From NCBI GenBank assembly GCA_017557885.1, contig JAFYXV010000013.1, positions 1 to 49,510 on the forward strand: a stretch of 49,510 nucleotides of DNA. The letters run 5' to 3'. Shown here one piece after another: positions 34,888-44,041 of the stretch (its first letter is position 1; the number at the start of each line of letters is the position of its first letter). The notes under the pieces are model-generated. The model ran no database searches and was not told the origin of the DNA. It saw only the letters and a program-made list of their open reading frames with translations. A program made the position numbers and the translations under genes. The stretch comes from a bacterium. Its GTDB lineage: Bacteria; Auribacterota; UBA3054.

Positions 34888-35840
34888 AGGAAAAAAGCGG
34901 GATAATTTTTCTGGGCACTCCCCAGATAGCGGCCGCCTGCCTCAAAAGGCTCATTAAGGACGGCCGTCCTGTAAAAGCGGTCCTTACCCAGCCCGACCGT
35001 CCGGTGGGCCGGCACAGGATCGTAACCAAAAGTCCCGTCAAGCAAGCCGCGGAGGAAGCCGGCATCGCCGTTTATACGCCGGAAAGCCTGAAGACCGAGG
35101 AAATACATGCGCTTTTCGAGGAGCTTTCTCCCAAGGTCGCCATAATCGTGGCTTACGGCAAGATCATTCCCCCAAACCTGCTCTCCATTCCGGAAAGCTT
35201 CATCAACCTCCATTTCTCGCTCCTCCCCCTCTACCGGGGCGCCGCGCCTGTGCAAAGAGCCCTCTATGACGGCAGGACCACAACGGGCGTCTCTATTCAG
35301 TATCTGGCGGCCAAATTAGACGCCGGCGACATCATAGCCGAGGCACCATTCACCATCAACCCCAAAGACACCACGGAGACCCTGTGGGAGCGTTCTGTGG
35401 CCATCGGAGCGTCGCTCCTGACCAGAGTGGCCGCCCAGCTTCTGGAAGGACGGCTCCCCGCCGTTCCCCAGGACGAAACGAAAGCCACCTACGCCGCCAA
35501 GATGAGCCGCGAGGACGGCTTCATTGACTGGACCTGGAGCGCCAAGATGATCCACGACCACATAAGGGCCTGCAATCCCTGGCCCGGCGCCGTGACCTGG
35601 CGCAAAGGCAAGGAGATAAAACTTTGGAAAAGCGAATGGCCGGTCCCGGATCCCGGCCCCCTGGGCATCCCGGGAGAAATAACCGTCGCCAAAAAAGAGC
35701 TTTTCGTCTCCGCCCGGGACGGCTTCATCAAGATCACGGAACTTCAGCCCGCCGGCGGTGCCCGCCAGACGGCGGAAGCCTTCGTCGCCGGCCTCCGGGG
35801 CGAAAAAGTCTTTCTGGAAAACAAGCCAGAGGGAATCTGA
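34884..35840 (+). CDS. fmt: Methionyl-tRNA formyltransferase
   Basis: A 318-residue enzyme that formylates initiator Met-tRNA. Catalytic-domain motifs INLHFSLLPLYRGAAPVQRAL (shown across about 108-128), the QYLAAKLDAGDII segment, and the C-terminal OB-fold tRNA-binding domain (about 208-315) are present. Start is GTG 34884 overlapping the plsC stop. The usual partner def is not in the window; rsmB follows, a common fmt-rsmB order. Confidence 0.95.
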   Translation: MKEKSGIIFLGTPQIAAACLKRLIKDGRPVKAVLTQPDRPVGRHRIVTKSPVKQAAEEAGIAVYTPESLKTEEIHALFEELSPKVAIIVAYGKIIPPNLLSIPESFINLHFSLLPLYRGAAPVQRALYDGRTTTGVSIQYLAAKLDAGDIIAEAPFTINPKDTTETLWERSVAIGASLLTRVAAQLLEGRLPAVPQDETKATYAAKMSREDGFIDWTWSAKMIHDHIRACNPWPGAVTWRKGKEIKLWKSEWPVPDPGPLGIPGEITVAKKELFVSARDGFIKITELQPAGGARQTAEAFVAGLRGEKVFLENKPEGI

Positions 35841-37051
35841 TGGCGGCGAAAGCATCCCCCGCCAGGGCTCTGGCCCTGAAAGCGCTCATAACTTGGAGCC
35901 GCGACCCTGAAAGCCATCTTGAGCAGCACCTGAAAGGCCTGCCGGATCCCAAAGACCTCGATCTCGCCTACACCATCTGCCGCGGCGTTCTGAAAGAAAA
36001 GACTTTCCTGCAAAAAGTTGTTGGCCGCTACCTCGCCCGCAAAGGCAAAAACCTCCCCTTACCCGTCGAGCTCATCCTTCTCCTCTCCTTCTACCAAAGA
36101 CTCTTTCTGGAAAAGATCCCAAATTATGCTGTCGTCTTCGACGCCGTGGAGCTTTGCAAAGAAAAAAAGCCCGTTTTCTCCAATCTCGTCAACGCCGTCT
36201 TAAGAAACCTGGACCGAGATCTGAAATCCGGCTTTGATCCGCAAAAAGAGCCAATGACCCTTGAAGAGCGCTACTCCCATCCCAAGGAACTCATAGACCT
36301 CATAAAAGAGGAAACCAAAGACGAAGCCACAACCGAACAGATCCTCAAATGGGACAACGCCAAACCCAAAGCCTTCCTGAGAAAAAGGAACGGCAGCTGC
36401 GAGGAATGCCTTGACGTTAAAGCCGCCGTGCAAAGCGACGACTTCAAAAGCGGAAAGATCTATTTCATGCAGCTCTGGTCTCAGGAAGTCGCCAACGCCG
36501 CGCCCGTAAAGGACGGCGCCACGGTCCTTGATCTCTGCGCCGCACCCGGCGGCAAAAGCCTCGCCCTTTTAGACAGAGCCAAAATTAAACTCACCGCCTG
36601 CGATTTCTCCGAAACCAGACTCGCGCAATTAAAAGAAAACTTCGCGCGCCTCGGCTACGAAAACGCTCCCAATATCACGATAAAGCAGCTGGACGCCCGG
36701 AAAGCCAGCCAAGCATTCCCTCCAGAATCTTTTGACCTCGTTCTCCTGGACGCCCCCTGCTCCAGCCTGGGCACCATCCAGCGCAACCCCGAACTCCGCT
36801 GGCGCTTCAAAAAAGAGCAGCTTGCTGAATACGCCGCGCTGCAAAGAGAGATCCTAACTTCCGCTAAAGAGCTTGTCGCTCCCCAGGGCTATCTTCTCTA
36901 TTCCGTCTGCTCCTTTGCCGAAGCCGAGCGCGAAGCGGCAGATCTTCTCCGCCAAGACAAAACCTGGACACTTGTCAAAGAAAAGCTCACCTACCCCGGC
37001 GAGCAAGACAGTTTCGACGGCGGCTACTACTCCCTCTGGCAAAAGAACTGA
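35840..37051 (+). CDS. rsmB: 16S rRNA m5C967 methyltransferase RsmB
   Basis: A 403-residue methyltransferase starting at ATG 35840 (TGATG overlap with fmt). N-terminal NusB-like RNA-binding domain (about 5-140) and C-terminal SAM domain with LDLCAAPGGKSLALLD (SAM binding), catalytic Cys in LDAPCSSLGTIQRNPE and the second Cys in YSVCSFAEAE. A longer reading from 35624 lies in fmt and is rejected. Last gene of the nadB operon; the 148 bases following contain the promoter of the next block and no clear terminator. Confidence 0.94.
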   Translation: MAAKASPARALALKALITWSRDPESHLEQHLKGLPDPKDLDLAYTICRGVLKEKTFLQKVVGRYLARKGKNLPLPVELILLLSFYQRLFLEKIPNYAVVFDAVELCKEKKPVFSNLVNAVLRNLDRDLKSGFDPQKEPMTLEERYSHPKELIDLIKEETKDEATTEQILKWDNAKPKAFLRKRNGSCEECLDVKAAVQSDDFKSGKIYFMQLWSQEVANAAPVKDGATVLDLCAAPGGKSLALLDRAKIKLTACDFSETRLAQLKENFARLGYENAPNITIKQLDARKASQAFPPESFDLVLLDAPCSSLGTIQRNPELRWRFKKEQLAEYAALQREILTSAKELVAPQGYLLYSVCSFAEAEREAADLLRQDKTWTLVKEKLTYPGEQDSFDGGYYSLWQKN

Positions 37052-37127
37052 ACTGGCATCACAGGAAGAAATCCTTTTTGGCAAAGGCCAGGATTTAAAT
37101 CCAAGAAATAAGCTGTTTATTTTTTTA

Positions 37128-37156
37128 TTGATTTATAAAAACAAATTTTATATAAT
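37128..37156 (+). promoter_or_regulatory. Promoter of the PEP-CTERM island
   Basis: -35 TTGATT (37128-37133), 17-base spacer, -10 TATAAT (37151-37156), in an AT-rich setting. Predicted start near 37163; GAGGAAAG precedes the ATG at 37200. Confidence 0.7.
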
Positions 37157-37199
37157 TAAGTAAAGATTTAGACCATATTTATCATCTGAGGAAAGAGTT

Positions 37200-38354
37200 A
37201 TGAAAAAAACATTGCTGCTGTTTAGCCTTTTTATATCTTTCAGCCTTTGCGCGGAAGACGTATCGGTAAAACCCGCAGGGGAAGGCACTGCGGAAAGCCC
37301 TTATTTGTTTGACCGTTTGGAGAACTTCTTCTGGCTCAGAGATAATATCCTGGACATGGATCCTAATGTCCCAGTCTATTGTAAGCAGACAAAGGACATC
37401 GACGCAAGCGCGACGCAGAAGGGAGGAGATTACGCTTGGCAAACGATAGAGTTTAAAGACCACCTTTTCGTTTACGATGGGCAATGTTACACAATCTATG
37501 GTCTCGAGCCGGAGGAACAAGGAGCTTTGTTCGGAAAGGGTTATCTTCAATTAAAAAATATCAGGATACACGGTGCAGAAGGAAAAAAGACTTGCGGTTT
37601 GGCGAAGGGCTTATATTCATCGTCCATCAAAAACGGATATCTTGAAAACTGTCACATAAAAGGTCTGCTGGTAGGAATGCCTGCGCTGGCGACAACGGTT
37701 TTCGGAAGCGGTATAGTAATAAACGGCTGCATCGTGGAAGCTGATATAGAGGAATTAAAGAACGGAGCATTAATATCTGAATGCAGGCTTTTTGAGAAAA
37801 ACATCATTAAAAACACTTGCTTTAAGGGAAAAATAAAGCCAACAACTTCCACAGCTCTTTTAAGCGGGCTCGCTAATGGTATAACATTAGATATAATCGG
37901 CAATACGGAAGTCACTATCGAAGATTGTTATTTTAATTTTGATATAGAAAGCAATCCTGGAGCTCGGTACGCTGTAGGAGGATTAATATTTGATGTAATC
38001 ATGTTTCGCAACACAAATGTTGCGTTAAATATAGAGCGTTGCTATGTATCAGGGTCAACAGACGAAAGACTAGAAAACGGCCAAGCCTTTATTTATAACT
38101 TAACAAACACCGTCAACACAATAAACGTCAAAGACTGTTTTTATAGCGAAACGCTGAATTTGACAGATAAATATGCCACGCTTAAAACCGAAGAAGAAAT
38201 GAAACAAAAGGCGACATTCAAAAATTGGGATTTTGAAAACGTTTGGGATATCGACGAAGGCGAAGGAATGCCGTTCTTAAGATGCGAGATTCCCGAACCG
38301 ACAGGACTGATGATTCTGCTTTTGCTGGCTTTTTTAAAATCACGAGAACGCTAA
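37200..38354 (+). CDS. Secreted PEP-CTERM protein with GLUG-like beta repeats (copy A)
   Basis: A 384-residue exported protein: signal peptide (1-18, ending SLCA), an N-terminal GEGTAESPYLFDRLENFFWL module, a middle of short beta-helix-like repeats with Asn/Cys turns (LENCHIKG, IEDCYFNF, IERCYVSG, VKDCFYS), a conserved EEEMKQKATFKNWDFENVWD block, and a PEP-CTERM tail (IPEPTGLMILLLLAFLKSRER). The block before the tail is typical of GLUG-type surface proteins. It is a paralogue of the protein at 40845. Likely surface-anchored after exosortase processing; adhesion is inferred. AT-rich compared with the genes before it. Confidence 0.8.
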   Translation: MKKTLLLFSLFISFSLCAEDVSVKPAGEGTAESPYLFDRLENFFWLRDNILDMDPNVPVYCKQTKDIDASATQKGGDYAWQTIEFKDHLFVYDGQCYTIYGLEPEEQGALFGKGYLQLKNIRIHGAEGKKTCGLAKGLYSSSIKNGYLENCHIKGLLVGMPALATTVFGSGIVINGCIVEADIEELKNGALISECRLFEKNIIKNTCFKGKIKPTTSTALLSGLANGITLDIIGNTEVTIEDCYFNFDIESNPGARYAVGGLIFDVIMFRNTNVALNIERCYVSGSTDERLENGQAFIYNLTNTVNTINVKDCFYSETLNLTDKYATLKTEEEMKQKATFKNWDFENVWDIDEGEGMPFLRCEIPEPTGLMILLLLAFLKSRER

Positions 38355-38375
38355 CACAACCAGGAGGAAAAATGC

Positions 38376-39842
38376 ATGATTAACGAAAATAAAAAGACAC
38401 GCATAAGGTTGTTGATTGCGGTTTTGGCAGGAACGTTTTCTTTAACAACGTTTTCTTCTCAGATACATTTTTTAAATATTTGTGGACCTTCGTATTTAGC
38501 AGTTGGAAAACCAGATGCGACATATAATATTAGTTATTATGTTAACGGGACGTTTTGTGAATGTAGATTCTCGGTTGATGCAACCTTAGATTATCCCCCC
38601 TATCTCGTTTGCATTGCAGATAATGGCCCCGCTTATCAAAATCTTGGTCTGACATTTGACACACCGGCTAATGAATGCTTTTTGGTCATGACGGCTAGAT
38701 TAACTTATATGGCAAACACATATCCGGTAACATATCCTTTTTTGCTTGAAGAAAGGCTTGTGGAAGTCCAAAAGCCGGTTTTAATTACAGCCAGAACAGG
38801 ATTAAACGGTGTTGTTTATGAAAACAACGCCACTGCTGTACCCATACATTGGAATATAGATGACGATGACAGATCAGGGTTTGGCGTAGTTCATCCTAAT
38901 ATTAGTTACGGAGAAGATTATAGGCAGTACGAATTTTTGTCTGAAAACGGCTATGATGATGATTTATACAGCATACAAGCATATATTGAGAACTCTGATC
39001 TTGATACCGCTGGATGTAACTTTAAAATCAAAACGCCAGATTCAATGCGTTTGTGGTATACCCAAAATAAAAGCGCATTATGCTGCGATTCAAACAGCGT
39101 GTTTGAGACAAATTGTAATATTGTTGATTGGTTCAACACACATGCTAATTCACCAGGAAACAGACTGTATGTTGAATGGGTGGTCCCGCCTAACACGACA
39201 ACAAACGAATATATTGAATTTTACTGCAACGGAGTTCAATTTGCCAAATTGCGTTACAAGGGTTATGCGCTTTCTAACCCAGCGTATATAAATATGCCAA
39301 CCAAATCAGAAAGAACGTTCTTCGAGGGGTTTTGTGAATTAGACGGATGCGAATGGGGAATAAACAAGCAAGGCAGCATGCGGCTTCCTGATCGCAACTC
39401 TATCGCGGAAGCAGTTGACCCACACTGGACAAGGTATGGAGAAGCGTTTGTCGCAACCAAAACAAGTCCTGTGTGTCCGGACATTTATACTTTGCGGAAC
39501 GGGGCGTACAGTAATTTTGTATGTCGCTGTATGAGCATGGATACTTTCAACAACCATAACTATTTGTTTGAAGAAGCTGACGTTACAGCTTTTTTCACCA
39601 TACTTAATTTTTGGACATACAATTATCTTGACATAGATTTGCATGGCGCTCTTGGCGATATTGTTTATTACAGCGGTCCTTTCGCTGCGACTAGAGTGCC
39701 GTCTTATTGGTTGACAAATTGCAGACCTTCCTGGGATATATTCACAAGCCGCTTTTTCAATCAACCAAAGATTGTTCACAATCCATATCAACTCGAATCT
39801 ACCAGAGCCATTTTAGACACATATGTTATAGATCTGCCTTAA
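38376..39842 (+). CDS. Unknown cysteine-rich secreted protein
   Basis: A 488-residue protein I do not recognise. Residues about 9-28 look like a signal peptide or anchor. It is rich in Cys (about 16), aromatic residues and Asn, as in disulfide-bonded secreted proteins. The C-terminal 120 residues (VCRCMSMDTFNNHNYLFEE, then DLHGALGDIVYYSG, then SRFFNQPKIVHNP) loosely recall CHAP/NlpC-like amidase folds with Cys and His, but no triad can be confirmed. ATG 38376 is used because the ATG four bases earlier meets a stop after three codons; AGGAGG lies upstream. No PEP-CTERM tail. It sits between two PEP-CTERM paralogues. Confidence 0.7.
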   Translation: MINENKKTRIRLLIAVLAGTFSLTTFSSQIHFLNICGPSYLAVGKPDATYNISYYVNGTFCECRFSVDATLDYPPYLVCIADNGPAYQNLGLTFDTPANECFLVMTARLTYMANTYPVTYPFLLEERLVEVQKPVLITARTGLNGVVYENNATAVPIHWNIDDDDRSGFGVVHPNISYGEDYRQYEFLSENGYDDDLYSIQAYIENSDLDTAGCNFKIKTPDSMRLWYTQNKSALCCDSNSVFETNCNIVDWFNTHANSPGNRLYVEWVVPPNTTTNEYIEFYCNGVQFAKLRYKGYALSNPAYINMPTKSERTFFEGFCELDGCEWGINKQGSMRLPDRNSIAEAVDPHWTRYGEAFVATKTSPVCPDIYTLRNGAYSNFVCRCMSMDTFNNHNYLFEEADVTAFFTILNFWTYNYLDIDLHGALGDIVYYSGPFAATRVPSYWLTNCRPSWDIFTSRFFNQPKIVHNPYQLESTRAILDTYVIDLP

Positions 39843-39861
39843 TATTAATTGGAGAAAAAAC

Positions 39862-40827
39862 ATGAAAAGATATTTATTTAGTTTTTACATGATTTTATTG
39901 TCTTTGCTTGCTCTTGGAATAGATTCTGATGAATACGCGCTTTTGTTAGAAAAGGCTGAGCAAACTCCCGCCATCGTTTTTGACAAGGAGGATTTTTCTT
40001 GGGACAAATATCCGGCGGAAATTGAAAAGCAGTTTTTTGATGGCGTTAAGGCACAAGGAGAGCTTAATAAGGTGCCTTCGTCAGAATCGATACCGTTGCT
40101 TTTTGATTTTGTAGAGAATGGCAAAAACATTGATAAAAAAGTTGTGGTATATTTGGAGCAATACGGATATTACACAAATTATTTCTTTGAAAGAATTTAT
40201 AAGCAAATAAGGAATCAAAACGGTATCAGTTGCGGATACAGCGGATTGGGAAATCTGGCTTTTCCATGGTTAACAAAAAAACACAGGGGCAAAGATTTCA
40301 ACGAATACGAGATCCAATACTTCTGGTGGGTCTATGACAGAAAACACATTCAGAACATTTGGCAAAACTGGTATCAGTGCTGGCAGGAAGAAAACGCTAA
40401 GCCAGAACCGAGAAAATATGTGCAGAAGCGTTTGATTTCTGACGTGTTGTGTCTGGGCTTTTATCTTTTTCCTTACTTGGCGGAAAATTTGATAAATGAC
40501 AAAAGTTTGGAAGATATAGTTGATGAGTTAAGGTCTTATTCCTGTTTTTCCATCAGGGGCGATTTTTTAACATGGTGGGAAGAAAACAGCGAAAGATATT
40601 CTTTTCCGGAAGCAAAGGGCTGGGAACATGCGTTAGAGATTCTTAACCGGGGAAAGTTAATGGTTAGTAAATCCGCCATGGAAAACATGCCTGTTTGGCA
40701 CGAGCTGGCGGAGGCTTATTACTCTGGGAACATAAATCGGTATTGGTATTATTTTCTTTCCGACAAAAACGAAATAACGGAAGAAGACATTACCGAAGCG
40801 ATTTGCAAATCAATTGAAGACAAATGA
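39862..40827 (+). CDS. Unknown secreted protein
   Basis: A 321-residue protein of unknown function. Residues 1-20 form a signal peptide (KRYLF, hydrophobic core). The rest is Trp/Tyr-rich and mostly helical (YFWWVYDRKHIQNIWQNWY; WHELAEAYYSGNINRYWYYF). A single LEKAEQ/WEHALEIL pattern hints at alpha-solenoid packing. No catalytic motif is seen. GGAGAA precedes ATG 39862, 19 bases after the previous stop; it overlaps the leader of the next gene. AT-rich like its neighbours. Confidence 0.68.
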   Translation: MKRYLFSFYMILLSLLALGIDSDEYALLLEKAEQTPAIVFDKEDFSWDKYPAEIEKQFFDGVKAQGELNKVPSSESIPLLFDFVENGKNIDKKVVVYLEQYGYYTNYFFERIYKQIRNQNGISCGYSGLGNLAFPWLTKKHRGKDFNEYEIQYFWWVYDRKHIQNIWQNWYQCWQEENAKPEPRKYVQKRLISDVLCLGFYLFPYLAENLINDKSLEDIVDELRSYSCFSIRGDFLTWWEENSERYSFPEAKGWEHALEILNRGKLMVSKSAMENMPVWHELAEAYYSGNINRYWYYFLSDKNEITEEDITEAICKSIEDK

Positions 40828-40844
40828 TCTTCAAGGAGAATATT

Positions 40845-42044
40845 ATGAAAAAAGCGTTGCTGTTTGTTTGCATTTGGGCATGCGTTTGCTTGGCTTTGGC
40901 CGACGGCGTTTCCGTTGCGCCTAAAGGAGAAGGGACGCAAAAAGCTCCTTATCAAATTACGCAGATGGGAAACTTTGTGTGGCTGTCGCATCAAAGCGAC
41001 ATGATCGATGCCGGAACAACAATTTATTGCGTTCAGGAAAACGATATTGACGCGGTGGAGACGGAAGAATGGCAGAGTTTCCCTGGTATTGAAACCAACA
41101 ACATTAATGGTGAAAACAAAGGGGCCTGGACTTTGAATTATGACGGCCAAGGTTTTAAAATAGAAAATCTTTGCATTAGTCAAACCAAAGGTTTTTACAG
41201 CGCGCTGTTTTGCTTAGGCAGCTTCCAATTGAAAAACATCAATATTAACGGAGTGAAAAGCAAGGTGCCGTGGGGAAGCACGGGAATTTTGGTAGGAAAC
41301 ATGGGAGCCGGGTATATAGATAATTGCCATATAAGCGGAACAAATCTTCGCGCCACGGCCGGTTTGATCCAGGAAGTAATCGTTCCGCAGGGAGGAAGTA
41401 TTGAAATCAGCAATTGTTCTGTAGAGACGGATTTAACAAACGCTTGGGCGGGGGTAATAGAGCAAGCGCATGTTTATGGAACGCTAGTAATTAGAAACAC
41501 ATCTTACAAAGGAAAAATTACGATCGGGGATGAATCTGGCGGAGACGTAATTTCAGCTGGCTTTGTCAAAGGATTGCAGTTGGAAGAAAAACATGCCAAA
41601 GTGGTCATTGAAGACTGTTATTCTGCTGCCGAGATAAAATGCGCTAATTCTTATTTAGGTCTTTCCGGATTTGTAGGCATAATTAACAACGCGAATTATG
41701 GAGAACCAGTTGACATTGAGATCAATCGCTGTTATTCCACGGGATCAATAAGCAACACAAGACCTTGGGGCAGCGCTAGTTTTCTGACCGTGGTGTACGG
41801 ATGCGAACCGGTGGTAAAGGATTGCTACTATAATTCCACGACGTTAAAAAAAGCTGACAAATACGCGCTTCCCAAGACAGAAGAAGAGATGAAACAATTG
41901 GCCACTTTTGAAAATTGGGATTTTGAAAATGTCTGGGATATAGATGAAGGCAAGAGTATGCCGTATCTCGTATCAACGCTTCCCGAGCCATGCGGGATAG
42001 TTGCCCTGCTTTTGCTGACTTTGCTTTTAACAAGAAGAAAATAA
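40845..42044 (+). CDS. Secreted PEP-CTERM protein with GLUG-like beta repeats (copy B)
   Basis: A 399-residue paralogue of the 37200 protein. I start it at ATG 40845, 6 bases after AAGGAG; an in-frame ATG at 40824 would add a non-signal leader. Signal peptide 1-19 (ending CLALA), GEGTQKAPYQITQMGNFVWL module, beta repeats with IEDCYSAAEI, INRCYSTGSI and VKDCYYNS, EEEMKQLATFENWDFENVWD block and a PEP-CTERM tail (LPEPCGIVALLLLTLLLTRRK). A strong bidirectional terminator follows. Confidence 0.8.
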   Translation: MKKALLFVCIWACVCLALADGVSVAPKGEGTQKAPYQITQMGNFVWLSHQSDMIDAGTTIYCVQENDIDAVETEEWQSFPGIETNNINGENKGAWTLNYDGQGFKIENLCISQTKGFYSALFCLGSFQLKNININGVKSKVPWGSTGILVGNMGAGYIDNCHISGTNLRATAGLIQEVIVPQGGSIEISNCSVETDLTNAWAGVIEQAHVYGTLVIRNTSYKGKITIGDESGGDVISAGFVKGLQLEEKHAKVVIEDCYSAAEIKCANSYLGLSGFVGIINNANYGEPVDIEINRCYSTGSISNTRPWGSASFLTVVYGCEPVVKDCYYNSTTLKKADKYALPKTEEEMKQLATFENWDFENVWDIDEGKSMPYLVSTLPEPCGIVALLLLTLLLTRRK

Positions 42045-42059
42045 AATTGCATAAAAAGG

Positions 42060-42093
42060 AAGGCGGGAACTCTTGTTCCCGCCTTTTCTTTTT
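42060..42093. terminator. Bidirectional terminator
   Basis: 11-base stem AAGGCGGGAAC/GTTCCCGCCTT with loop TCTT, followed on the plus strand by TTCTTTTTT and on the minus strand by CCTTTTTA. It separates the PEP-CTERM island from the convergent xylosidase gene. Confidence 0.92.
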
Positions 42094-44039
42094 TAGAATT
42101 TGCCGGCGAAGGGGCCTGGGAGAATTTGACCTTCGCGTTTGTTGCCGTCGAAGTCGGTGTCGAAAACGATGGGCGTGCCGTCGGGGTTCTCGAAGGGCTG
42201 GTCGGGCTGGAAGGCTTTGCCCAAGGTTTCCGTTGAGATCATGTTTACCTGGTGGTTTTTGATGATCTCGTAAAGGTTGGTCTTGAGGGTGTATTTTCCG
42301 TCTTTTTCTTCCAGTTCAAGGAAGACCTTGCTTTTGTCGTCAACGAAGGGATCTTTTTCTTTCTTCCAGGGCTTGGCGCCTCCCAAGTAAACGTTGCCCT
42401 GACACCAGACCGGGAGATAGCGGAAGTGGAATTTTTCCAAGGCTTCCATATCGGGTGTTTCGTTGTCCATGTCAAAGTTGGCGATCCATTCCTCGTAAGT
42501 CGGGAACTCATCGAAGACGGAAGTGCCGGTCTCAGTCTTGAATTTGTAGTTGTCTCTTTTGATGAAAATATTGTTCATTATCCTGTCGTCGCCGTGAAGG
42601 ATGGTCATGAAGCCCATGACTTCCGTGCGGTGCGGGATGTGATACGGCGTGTAGCGTTGACGGAGTTTTCCTTCCACCATGCCGTCGCAGCCGTCGTCTA
42701 TGGAGGCGATGGGGCCGGTTATTATATTGTGCACAAGGGCGAAGCCTTCAGTGGCCATACGGAAGGAGACGTCGGATAGGAGAATGTTGTTGTCTATGAG
42801 CGTGGGGCCGTGGCTGACTTCCACGAAGATATCCTGGCTGCCCATGCCGCCGGGAAGATATGTCGCGTAGGGCGGGCGGTGGTTGTCGTGCAGCAGATTC
42901 TGGGTTATGCGGGTGCCCTGGGCTTCCCAGTCCGTCCAGATGCCCATGACGCAATGGTGGATGTGATTGCGCCTTATAACGACGTCTATGGCGGCGTGGA
43001 GCTTGATGCCGGCCACTTCGGCGCCGCCCAATTCCATCATGTTGTTGATATGGTGGATGTGGTTGTCCTCGATAAGCGAGAAGACGCCGCCCATGCGGCC
43101 TATGATGCCGCCCTGTTCGCAATGGTGGATGTTGTTTCTTCTAATGATGTGCGAGCCGATTTTTTCCTTGAGCCAGCCGTGGTACTGTCCGCGGCAGACC
43201 GCGTCGCGCTCCATTTGTGTCGGGCTTTTTACGTGCTTAAATGTGAAGAAATGTTCGTTTTCGGGATCTAAGTATTTGCCTACGCAGATGCCGGCGCACT
43301 TAGAGAGGCTTATGTCGCAGTCCTCTATTATCCAGCCCTTGGACCAATGCGGCCCTATCATGCCGTCCTGGAAGGCGGCGGGCGGCGCCCAGGTCGTGGC
43401 GGCCTTGTTGATCTTGAAGCCCTGGACTGTGATGAAGCCCACGCCTGTTTTGGAGGGGAAGAAGCATCTTCTGCGGACGTTGATCTCGACTTTCTCTTTG
43501 TTGGGATCCTTGCCTTGGAAATTGGCGAAGAATATGGTCTTGCCGTCCTTCTTTTCAAAGAACCATTTGTAAATGGAATTATCGGGATCCCAGGAATAAT
43601 CGGTTTTTTTGCCTTCCAAACATTCCTCCAGGCTCCCCGCTTCGTAGAAGGCCTGGTCGTTCATGTAGAGCGAGCCGGTGTGCTTCGTTCTGCCCGCAAA
43701 ATACCAGTCGCCGTAAACGAAGGTGGAGTAAGGGTCGTAGTCTCCGAAAATAGAATCATCGACTTCCGCGGTCCAGACGGTGCCTTTGTAAAGTTTCCAA
43801 TTCGTCAGAAGCTCGGCGCCGGTTATTTCCGCGCCCAGGGGTTCGGCGCTGCGATACGTTATCCGCTGCTCTTCGGTTCCGGCGTTCTTGGGATCGACGT
43901 ATTCGCGGTAAAGGCCTGGGAGGACAACTACCTCATCGCCGGGCTTGGCAATTTGCGCGGCTTCGTTGATCTTTTGAAAAGGAGCTTCTTTGCTGCCGTT
44001 TCCGGCGGACTTGGCATGAGCGTCAACGTAGATGATCAT
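42093..44039 (-). CDS. GH120 beta-xylosidase
   Basis: A 648-residue right-handed beta-helix glycosidase. It follows GH120 enzymes such as Thermoanaerobacterium XylC along its length: EAPFQKINEAAQIAKPGDEV at the start, NVRRRCFFPSKTGVGFITVQ, WSKGWIIEDCDIS, GIKLHAAIDVVI and FDTDFDG near the end. The expected nucleophile is Asp370 (WTDWEAQGTR) and acid/base Glu407 (IFVEVSHGP). A stretch of about a dozen residues (PYATYLPGGMG) appears inserted between them. No signal peptide, so it should cleave imported xylo-oligosaccharides in the cytoplasm. It starts 2 bases after the preceding gene's stop. Confidence 0.9.
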   Translation of the reverse strand: MIIYVDAHAKSAGNGSKEAPFQKINEAAQIAKPGDEVVVLPGLYREYVDPKNAGTEEQRITYRSAEPLGAEITGAELLTNWKLYKGTVWTAEVDDSIFGDYDPYSTFVYGDWYFAGRTKHTGSLYMNDQAFYEAGSLEECLEGKKTDYSWDPDNSIYKWFFEKKDGKTIFFANFQGKDPNKEKVEINVRRRCFFPSKTGVGFITVQGFKINKAATTWAPPAAFQDGMIGPHWSKGWIIEDCDISLSKCAGICVGKYLDPENEHFFTFKHVKSPTQMERDAVCRGQYHGWLKEKIGSHIIRRNNIHHCEQGGIIGRMGGVFSLIEDNHIHHINNMMELGGAEVAGIKLHAAIDVVIRRNHIHHCVMGIWTDWEAQGTRITQNLLHDNHRPPYATYLPGGMGSQDIFVEVSHGPTLIDNNILLSDVSFRMATEGFALVHNIITGPIASIDDGCDGMVEGKLRQRYTPYHIPHRTEVMGFMTILHGDDRIMNNIFIKRDNYKFKTETGTSVFDEFPTYEEWIANFDMDNETPDMEALEKFHFRYLPVWCQGNVYLGGAKPWKKEKDPFVDDKSKVFLELEEKDGKYTLKTNLYEIIKNHQVNMISTETLGKAFQPDQPFENPDGTPIVFDTDFDGNKREGQILPGPFAGKF

Positions 44040-44041
44040 AA

